Below, piece by piece: positions 56,475-64,000 of a stretch of DNA of 64,000 bases. Below the pieces are notes generated by a model. That model was not told the DNA's origin and made no database searches. It saw nothing but the letters and a program-made list of their open reading frames with translations. The stretch lies in assembly GCA_026075535.2 (NCBI GenBank), contig AP026538.1:17058337-17122336 (forward strand). The letters run 5' to 3'. Origin of the DNA: Tricholoma matsutake. Lineage: Eukaryota; Basidiomycota; Agaricomycetes; Agaricales; Tricholomataceae. Position numbers and translations under genes: made by a program. Numbering within the stretch: position 1 is the first letter of the stretch; each line of letters starts with the position of its first letter.

Positions 56475-57103
56475 TGTTAAGACTATAGGTCTTTAACTCA
56501 GCCTTGGCTTCGTATGTCACAATTGGAGGCTTTCCAACTGTCGGTATCACACTAGGAGGCTTTCCTAGTGTATCAGGCTTCTGGCCTTCACTTGGGTACT
56601 TCCTCAAGTCGTTACGGCTATCCGTACTCAGAGGCTTTCTGAGTAGACCGTCGGTTTGTATATCACAGTTGGAGGCTTTCCAACTGTCGAGTTCGAGTTA
56701 TCACAGCTAGGGGCTTCCTAAGCTGTCGAGTGTTCTGGTTGAGTCTAAGACCATTGGTTGAATTAGGTCAAGCTGAGGAATACAGGCAGTATTACTACAG
56801 CTTATATACAGTTCGAAGATACCTATCGTCCAATCGGAACGCAGGATTGTTATCAAGTAAAATTAGAAAGAACAATAGAAATGACAGGCCTCATGCCTCG
56901 CATGAGGCGTCCGATGTCATGGACCTCATGTCAAGGGGCTGTCATACCACAGCATGTGTGGGAGTGGGTTCAGGTGCATGGAGTCACCATGCGTCAAAGC
57001 GTCTCCCGTCGGAGGTGAGTTGAGTTGAATCAGAAAAATAAAGTACCTGGTCTTGCCGGCGTACATCTGGTCATCCTGGGTTACGATAACAAAAATTGTA
57101 ACA
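56475..57103 (-). repeat. 5' LTR of gypsy element 1 (629 bases)
   Basis: Starts TGTTAAGACTATAGG and ends TTGTAACA. It has a single gcctcatgcctcgcatgaggc palindrome, where the other LTR has two, and several base changes against that LTR. It is followed by tactc. Confidence 0.93.
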
Positions 57104-57108
57104 TACTC

Positions 57109-57788
57109 GTGACAAGACCTGATGAGCATGGGAGACAATCATCAATTATTCCATATGTGAGAATGATAAGGGAAGGTACTTACACCATAATAGTCACCAT
57201 CTCGCAGTGCCTGTGGTGTCACGCCTGTCCTATGATGATACATACTAGGACATACAGTCGTATATCATATAGTCCACCATTGTCCTGATAGATCTGTCAC
57301 ATTCGTGAGTTTCTAAGGTCATAGCATGAACTATAGCACTGAGGTAACATACCACAAATACAATTAATTGGCATTTTAATATTCACTTGAATTCCCATTG
57401 TGCGCCTACGCTAAGATGATTTAGAGTAGCAGAATGGCATAGATCTGTCAACAACTAAGACTCGATGCACAATGAGCAGCATGCGCAAGAGGAAGCGCAG
57501 CTTCTTCTCCACCTCAAGTGCACGAATTCTAACTGCATGGGAGGGCGAGAACGAGTGATGCATCATGAACATGAATGTTCAAAGAGGAATGTAAACTCTT
57601 CTTAAAGCAAAGAGAGTTGTTGACTGCACTAATTGTGGCAGTTTCCCATGCTGGAAAATTGCAGGATCAAATTTGATAGAATGCAGTGCGCATGCACGAT
57701 GACTGAGATGCAGCAAATGACAGGAACAGTGATCATCGCAGTGGTTTCCCACGCTGAATTTGTTCCTTCCTTCCTGACATGATGTGAG
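57109..57788 (-). repeat. right palindrome arm, outer part
   Basis: Continues the arm after gypsy element 1 and is the reverse complement of 40203-40882 without net indel. It is cut at 57788 by gypsy element 2. Confidence 0.92.
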
Positions 57789-58495
57789 TGTTAAGAACTG
57801 ATCCTAGAGGCCGCTTCGGAATCCGACCAGACACTGCGGGTGTTAATTACGGAAGGGTGTTGGGTCATTGCGGATTTGGCAGGAGGGGAAATGGAAAGGA
57901 CTTGGCTTCAGCTTGTAAGAAGCTGCACCCTTCACCTCGTCCGGTGTCCTAATTTCAAGTAGGAGGTTTGGACGTAGGAATGGCAAAGTGCAGGTAAACG
58001 TGGGAAGGAGTATGGAGGGACTTAGGTTAAGTTCCAATGAGGTTAGAACTTCAGAGGGAGACTAGAGGTCGAGTCGAATGGAGTTCAGACTCTTAGAGGA
58101 CAGAGGTAGGAGTAGAAGGAGATTTAGATTGACAAGTTTAAAGTCGAGTCTATGTCGATATACGAACTGAGGAATACAAGGTGAAACTAACTAAGCTTAA
58201 ATACTGTAGTCCAGAATAATGTGGAACAGGAACAAAGACTGCGGCAGTGTCTTGACTGCATAGATAAATTATCTAGTGGGAGCCGCACAGGAATCCATAG
58301 TCAAATTTGCAATAGAGATGGCAGCCTTGGAAAGGCAGCTGTGGATGCTGTACAAGGCAGCCTGGTGCACAGCAGTGTGGGCAGTGCAAGGTGGCTGGGA
58401 ACGAAATCGGGAGGTGTAGGCAAAAGTCATGTTCGACATGCAGGAAAGGGTCAGATGGATGTGGGTTCCAATCAGGCAAGGAACAGTTCTTGACA
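57789..58495 (-). repeat. 3' LTR of gypsy element 2 (707 bases)
   Basis: Ends are near-perfect inverted: TGTTAAGAACTG and CAGTTCTTGACA (one mismatch). The adjoining sequence (58496-58510) is ctaagggggaaatac on the minus strand, a polypurine tract. That fixes the inner LTR border. Confidence 0.88.
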
Positions 58496-58632
58496 GTATT
58501 TCCCCCTTAGTGCCAAGCCTACGAGGCACGTGAGGGTTTGAGTCTGAATGAGGAAGTTGGTTGAATTTTCCGAATTCGGTAATTGGTTGAAAAGATTTTC
58601 ACGTTCTTTCCTTCTCCCATCAACTATCACTT

Positions 58633-59465
58633 ATGTCCCCTCCAGCAGTATCCGCGCAGATCAAATTGGCCACAATGAGGGCCCAACACAAACAGAGGGA
58701 GCAGGCAATGAAGGAGCAGATGGAATGGGTGATGAAGGAGCAGATGGAATGGGAGATGGAGCTGGAGGAAGTGGCGAGGGAGGAGGAGCACCGGGTGCAG
58801 GAGGCGCAGAAGGCTGCAGAGGAGGCTGCAAAGGCTGAGGAGGTGCACCAGGCAGAGGCATGGAAAAAAGAGGTATCAGCCACAAGACGAGCGGAGAAGA
58901 AGCGGGCAGCTGCTGCCGCAGGTTTGGAGGATGAGGCCGAGGGGAGCAAGTCCCCAAAGAAAAAGAAAGTCACCAAGTCGAAGGCGCGAGTGGGGTCGGA
59001 GGGGTCAGAGGGGCCAGTGCAGGTGCAGGCCGCATTGCCTTGCAAAAGGTGCATACTTGTTTCCCTTTTCAGTCTCTTTTTACTGACAAGTGGCCTAGAT
59101 GCAAATATCAAAAGATCGCTTGTTTGAAGATGGGTGCAAAGGGATGCATGTGCGACAACTGCATGTGTGTCAAACATAAGTGCAAGGAGGTAGTGTGGGA
59201 GGGGCAGGAAGCCCCTGCGGCAAAACTGGCGGGAACGACCAGGGCAACCGGGGAAAACCTGGAATTAATGCAACAAATGATGAAGTTGATAAGGAAGGGG
59301 TTTGCTGAGGTGGCTACTGCAGTGCGGGAATCAATGGGAGAGATATGGGACACCTTGGACCCAGAGTGGGTGGAGGAAGAAAGTGCTGGGGAGGAGAGCG
59401 ACGAGGGTGACGAAGAGGTGGAGTGGGCAGTGCGAGAGTCCTGGCGGGAAAGACGCAGGATATGA
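58633..59465 (+). CDS. antisense Cys-cluster protein gene in gypsy element 2
   Basis: Exons 58633-59048 and 59099-59465 with a 50-base GT-AG intron give 260 residues. Residues about 10-90 form a Glu/Lys/Ala coiled coil (KEQMEWVMKEQMEWEMELEE). A nuclear-localisation-like SPKKKKVTKSKAR follows. Splicing then creates a cysteine cluster CKRCKYQKIACLKMGAKGC, continuing MCDNCMCVKHKCK, with eight Cys in about 30 residues. The tail is helical (LMQQMMKLIRKGFAEVATAV) and then acidic. It lies between the end of pol and the LTR, on the opposite strand to gag-pol. Similar Cys-rich anonymous proteins occur in Agaricomycetes as I recall. Likely a zinc- and nucleic-acid-binding protein; its role in the element is unknown. 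Confidence 0.6.
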
Positions 59466-59734
59466 AAATCCGGAGATGACTGGGAGGCCTTCCAGAGATA
59501 TCTGGAGAAAAGGCGAGCTGATGACGAGGAGGAGAGTGAGGATGAAGAAGAGGGTGAGGAGGGTAAAGAGAAGGATGAGGGCAGAGATGCAGGCGAAGTT
59601 GGGGGAGAGGGAGATGAAGATGGAGAGGGAGAAGCGGTGGTAGTGTAGGGACCTGGTCGGGTCCAAAAAAAAATCTTTTTTCAATAAAATTTGTTCCGAG
59701 TTCGGACTGAGTGAATAAGTAACGTGAATAGTCT

Positions 59735-62700
59735 TTAAGCAGGTAACGGTCCGGGTTTCTGCGGGTAGCAGGTGTCAAAATCTGCAAGGAGTTCTTGGGC
59801 GTGGTCAAGTTCTGTAACAGGTAGCCAGGAAGTCTCTTTGTCGGTTCCCTGGTAACCTTCCCATCAGACGAGGTAGAGAATCTTGCAGCGACATCGGTTG
59901 TCGACTTTGGAGTTGAGGACTTCAGCAATCTCATATTCAAGCTCGTCATCAATGGTGATCAGAGGAGGTGGAGGTTGTACTCGATTTGGAATTGTGTTCG
60001 GGGAGTGCTTCTCTAGTTGAGAGACATGGAAAACAGGGTGAATGGCCCACATGTGATCCGGGAGCCGCAGGGTGACTGAGTGAGTACCCGGGCGGGCAAT
60101 GATTTTGAAGGGGCCATGGTGCTTTTCAGAAAGTTTCTTGGAAGGATGAGTGGTGCAGATATTTTCCGCAGTGACGTAGGCAGAGTCACCAATGTTGAAG
60201 TCGGGTGCGGGTGCCCGATGTTTGTCCACAGGACCTTGATAACGCTCTTGAGTGGCCGCAAGCTGTTTCCAAAGCTCCTGATGAAGGTCATCTAAGTCAA
60301 TGACAAACTCACGGGCGCGCTGTGAAGCTAAGTCGCATTCTGGAAAAATGGAAATGTTCAGGTGATAGCCTTTGTTGGCAAAGAAAGGGGATATGCCTGT
60401 AGAGGCGGAAGGAGCATTGTTGTAGGCAAATTTGCCCAAGGGTAAGAGGTGAGACCAGTCGTCCTGCTGATAGTTGCAGAAGATCCGGAGGTACTGCTCC
60501 AGGGTCTGATTAAGTCGTTCTGTCTGACCATCACCTTGCGGGTGATAACTGGAAGTGAAATGGATCCGCATGTCGAGCACTTTTCCGAGGGAGCAGAAGA
60601 AATGGGAGACAAACTCGGATCCCTGGTCACAAGTGACATGCGATGGAACGCCATGCTTGGAGAAGACGTGGAGGACAAACAGGTTGGCTAGTTCTTGGGC
60701 TGTGATTTCATTGACAGTTGGGATGAAGATGCCTTGCTTGGTGAGGCGGTCAACAATGACCAGGATAGCGGTGTGACCATCGGAGTTGGGTAGTTGTTCA
60801 ATGAAGTCCATGGAGATGGAGTTCCAAGGTCGTTCCGGAACTGGAAGTTGCTTTAGAAACCCGTAGGGCTTGTGTCGAGGTGACTTGGATCGTTTGCAAG
60901 TGGTACAGGTTTTGCAGAATTCCTGCACAAAGGTGCGGAGGTTTGGCCAAACATATTCCTGGCGGACAAGCTGCTGGGTTTTGTTTTGTCCGAAGTGGCC
61001 AGAGAGGATGTGATCGTGTTTGTACTGAAGGACCTTGAGGCGAAGATCTGCGACATCCAGAACATAAATCCGGTCGAAGTGGTGGAGAAGACCTGCCTTG
61101 TCTATGGCCCAGTTGGGGTCGGTAGGTGTCGGAAGATGTGCAGGTGAAAAGGGGTCAAGGGGTAGGGAGGTGCAGATGTTGTGGTGAAGTTTCTCAACAT
61201 CCATGATTACTGCTTGTCAAAGGATGGGTGTGGCGAAATAGGTGGCATGGAGGGAAGAGGTGAGCTGTTCCTGTGTGAATACAGGTCGGAATTTGGTTGG
61301 GTTTATGGAGGCGAAGTCGCTATTTCCCCCTTTGCGGTAGACGTCCCAACGTCTAGTGAGTGCATCTGGCTTGGCCCCTAGTTTTCCGGGGCGGAAGCGG
61401 ATGACAAGATTGAATTGGGAAAGGTACTCAGACCAACGGGCCTGGCGGCGGGTGAGCAACTTGGTAGTGCTGAAGTACTCAAGATTTTTGTGGTCGGTGA
61501 CCACATCAACCGGGTTTGCAGAACCCTCGAAATACTGCTGCCAGTGTTTGAAGGCCTCGAAAATGGCCAAGAGTTCCTTATCATGGGTGTCATAATTTAG
61601 TTCAGCGGGATTGAAGGAGCGGGAATGAAAGGCGACCAGATGGATTTCTCCATCCGCAGTGTAAACCGAAAGGATAGCTGCTAGTGCGTAGTCAGAAGTG
61701 TCCGTTTCAAGTACGATCTGTGAGTCAGGTACCCATTGCATTAAGATGGGGGCGTGGGTGAATTCTTGTTTGAGCTTTTCAAAAGCGTTGCGGCACTTCT
61801 TGTTGAAGTCCCATGGTGCGGATTTCCGTGTCAAGCAGGTGAGTGGGATGACAATGTCTGAATAGCTGTTAATGAAGTGGCGGTAAAAGTTGCAAAAGCC
61901 TAAGAAGGATTGAATATCCTTAACTTTCCTAGGCTCGGGCCAGTCAAGCACGGTTTTGACTTTATCCTCAGACATCCGCAGTCCATCCGGTGAAAGGATG
62001 AAACCCAAATATTCGACGGTGTCTTTGTGGAACTCACATTTCTGTGGAGAGGCATAAAGTCCATTTTTCCGGAGATGGCGGAGGACTTCTTTGATGTGAG
62101 CCCCATGCTGGGACTTGTCGTTGGAATAGATTAGGATGTCGTCAAGGTATACGATGACACAAACATCCAGCATGTCACTGAAGATGTTGTTCATAAACCG
62201 CTGGAAAGCTGCAGGTGCATTAGTGAGCCCAAAGGGGACCACCAACCACTCGAAGGATCCGTAGCGCATGTGGAAAGTAGTTTTCCACTCATCACCATCA
62301 GCGATGCGGACTAGGTGATAAGCGTGCCACAAGTCTATTTTGGTGAACAAGCGGGCTTTGTGGGGAGAGTCAAGTAGGTCGTAAATGAGAGGAAGTGGGT
62401 AACAGTCTTTCTTTGTAAGACGGTTAAGTCCTTGGTAGTCGACACAAAGTCGGAGACTACCATCCTTCTTCTTGACGAAGAGAATCGGAGCGCCATGCGG
62501 AGACTTGGATGGGCGGATGAAACCTGAGTGGATGTTTTCGTCAATAAAGACTCGTAAGGCTTCTAATTCAGAGGGGGAGAGAGAATACATTCGGCCCGGA
62601 GGTGGAGGAGTATTGTCTTCTGTCTCTATCTTGAGGTCGTAAGACCGATGCGGAGGAAGGGTATCCACCTTAGTCTTATTAAAGACATCAGCGAATTCAT

Positions 62701-63424
62701 GATACTCGGGAGGAATATCGGAGAGGTCGGAGGAGTTAGTGGATTGAGCGGAGCAGGCGGATAACCCTTCTGGAGCAAAGGTCATCTGAAAAGCTACTGC
62801 CCCAGGAAGTTTGCTAGCACACGCATAAGCGGCAGTGTTGATGAAGGAGATGTTGGGAGGTGTTAACTTAGGAGGAATGGGAGGTTCGAAAAGTGCGGAG
62901 GAGTCGAGGATTTCTACCAGAAGATTCGGGGACAAAGGTGATGTCAGGGGTGCTGGACCTCTATGATCTGCAGAGCGGAAAGCGAGTTGGCTTGAAGACC
63001 AGTCAATCAACGGATTATATTGCTTCAGCCAGTTATGACCGAGTATGGTGGAACAGGAAGAGTCGAGCGAGGTTACATAAAATGACAAATTGAATACTTC
63101 ACCGGCAGGGAAGGTGACTGGAAGTTTGACAATCTGAGTTATGGTGGAGTTGCAAGTTCCATCAAAGAGTCGTAAACTGATCAGGTTAATGGATTCCATG
63201 CTGAGTTGGTTATTCAACACGAAAGAGGAGTCAAGGAAGCAGTGGGAGGAGCCAGAGTTGATAAGGGTTCGGAAAGGGGCGGATGAGTCGGGAAAGATTA
63301 AAAGAATGGTTAGGGAGTCAGGGTCGGAAAGAGCGGACACATTGAGATGAACATAGGCAGCCAAGTGGGTAAGATCAACGCAACCCCCAGCCCCAATGGC
63401 TGTATCCTGAGGGTTGTGTACTAT
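59735..63424 (-). pseudogene. gypsy element 2 pol, one frame with two TGA codons
   Basis: Protease: LINSGSSHCFLDSSF at about 63265, with Asn where the catalytic Asp is expected. RT: ILFVKKKDGSLRLCVDYQGL, KIDLWHAYHLVRI, YLDDILIYS. RNase H: LETDTSDYALAAIL. TGA at 61217-61219 separates this from the integrase: HHCC (HFGQNKT...CKTCTTCKRSK), MDFIEQLPNSDG, TCDQGSEFVS and DGQTERLNQT, so DDE is intact. The chromodomain reads CKILYLV, then TGA at 59864-59866, then WEGYQGTDKETSWLPVTELD, ending at TAA 59735. No frameshift occurs over some 1200 codons. Read-through of TGA is conceivable but decay is simpler. Confidence 0.9.
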
Positions 63425-64000
63425 TTTTCCGAGTCCATAGTCTCGGGAATGACAGTGGACGCACGGGCTTTTGCGGTTTTGGATTTCGGGCAGTTTCCTG
63501 CTACGTGCCCTTCTTCACCGCAGTAGAGGCAGAGTCTTTCCCTCATGCGGCATTCTCGTTCCTCCCCAGTAAGCTTGCCATTCTTCCCCAGCTTATCGGA
63601 GATGGATGACTTGGGCTTGTCCTGGGGAGTGTTCTTTGCCGCAGAAGACTGCTGGTTTGACAGCGGGGAAGAACCTTTGGAAGAGTCCTTCCAACTAGAG
63701 TTAGTGATGTTACTGGAATTCTTTGTTTCGAAACGGGATTCATCTTCTTGCATCCAGTAGATGTCGTCGCTGTCCTGCGCTTTCAAGCGCAGTTCTGCGA
63801 GAGTATTGGGTTTACCACCCTGGAGAACTTCTATGCGAAGCCGGAGCAGAAGACCGCGGAAATAGCGGTCGCGAAGGGCTGCTTTATTCCAGTTGACCCT
63901 AGAAGCTAATTCCCAGAAGTCAACGTTATATTTCGTGATATGACCACCTTTCTTCATTGCTAAGTCAGAGAGAGCTTTTTCCGCATATCTGACTGGGTCG
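63421..64000 (-). CDS. gypsy element 2 gag, 5' end outside the window
   Basis: Open to the window edge (DPVRYAEKALSDLAMKKGGH...). Capsid-type helices are followed by a Ser/Lys linker and an intact CCHC knuckle, CLYCGEEGHVAGNC, near the C-terminus. It stops at TAG 63421, directly after GAA AAA. Pol continues in the -1 frame, overlapping the gag end. Confidence 0.85.
   Translation of the reverse strand, partial: DPVRYAEKALSDLAMKKGGHITKYNVDFWELASRVNWNKAALRDRYFRGLLLRLRIEVLQGGKPNTLAELRLKAQDSDDIYWMQEDESRFETKNSSNITNSSWKDSSKGSSPLSNQQSSAAKNTPQDKPKSSISDKLGKNGKLTGEERECRMRERLCLYCGEEGHVAGNCPKSKTAKARASTVIPETMDSEK

Larger units (their letters stand above)
48298..57103 (-). mobile_element. chromodomain Ty3/gypsy element 1, dead, nested
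   Basis: LTRs at 48298-49001 and 56475-57103, both TGTTAAGACTA...TGTAACA. Perfect 5-base target duplication tactc (48293-48297 and 57104-57108). Internal genes run on the minus strand in the order gag, protease, RT/RNase H, integrase, chromodomain. The frame is broken by frameshifts in gag, in RT before YMDD and after the integrase core, by TGA at 50683 and 55821, and by a hAT-like insertion. It lies inside the right palindrome arm, so it is younger than the palindrome. Confidence 0.94.
57789..64000 (-). mobile_element. Ty3/gypsy element 2, 5' part outside the window
   Basis: 3' LTR at 57789-58495, an antisense gene, then integrase/chromodomain, RT/RNase H/protease and gag on the minus strand, running off the right edge. 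The LTR start TGTTAAGA is shared with element 1 but the rest differs. The left target copy would be gtgag (57784-57788). The second LTR cannot be seen. Pol is one frame apart from two TGA codons, so it is younger or less decayed than element 1. Confidence 0.92.

Noticed and set aside
58620..59177. Minus-strand Leu/Ser/Pro-rich frames opposite the Cys-cluster gene
   Set aside because: They are the mirror of the Glu/Lys/Ala coiled coil on the plus strand. The plus-strand gene has the intron, the cysteine cluster and the better composition.
1480..61219. Reassigned TGA codon (read as an amino acid)
   Set aside because: TGA also serves as the terminal stop in several frames, no such code is known in these fungi, and CpG decay explains the pattern.

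Overview
The window looks like transposon-rich nuclear DNA of a filamentous basidiomycete, most likely an Agaricomycete. Genes have many short GT-AG introns (about 40 to 65 bases) and very short exons. The retroelements are of Ty1/copia and chromodomain Ty3/gypsy type. Several conserved-looking genes belong to anonymous multi-copy families that I recall from mushroom-forming fungi. No bacterial features, tRNA, rRNA or CRISPR array were found. The species cannot be told from the sequence alone.

Layout. 1-1962: 3' part of a CACTA-transposon-associated DUF4218-like gene with an in-frame stop. 1963-7091: no convincing gene. 7092-10625 (minus): a 311-residue multi-copy-type hypothetical gene and a long acidic disordered protein whose 3' end is tandemly duplicated. 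10858-12110: copy A of an interspersed repeat family. 13866-14959 (minus): an intact SUN-domain membrane protein. 15443-22796: a small acidic hypothetical gene and a long decayed gene of unknown function. 22878-28631: a complete, apparently very young copia element with identical LTRs and an open 1620-residue polyprotein. 29121-34240: a compact gene cluster with two hypothetical plus-strand genes, a six-exon minus-strand gene, an adenine phosphoribosyltransferase (APRT) gene and a convergent partial gene. 35721-37045: repeat copy B. 38506-39740: a glycogen phosphorylase pseudogene fragment with a small internal inversion.

The right third is a nest. A palindrome with arms of at least 3074 bases (40203-43276, and 45904-48297 continuing at 57109-57788) flanks a 2627-base spacer that holds a multi-pass membrane protein gene with one in-frame stop. 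A dead gypsy element (48298-57103) sits in the right arm with a perfect 5-base target duplication. That gypsy element is itself interrupted by a non-autonomous hAT-like transposon (52745-54406; 20-base TIRs, 8-base target duplication). A second gypsy element (57789 to beyond the window end) entered the same arm further out. It carries an antisense gene for a cysteine-rich, probably nucleic-acid-binding protein.

How it fits together. Host functions visible are purine salvage (APRT) and nuclear envelope or ER membrane organisation (SUN). Most of the rest is mobile DNA and its decay. Nearly all premature stops are TGA, and two conserved Asp codons read Asn after a preceding C. Both patterns fit deamination of methylated CpG, that is transposon silencing spreading into nearby genes. 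The most unusual items are the palindrome with its nested insertions, the hairpin array in the LTRs of the first gypsy element, and the antisense Cys-cluster gene of the second.
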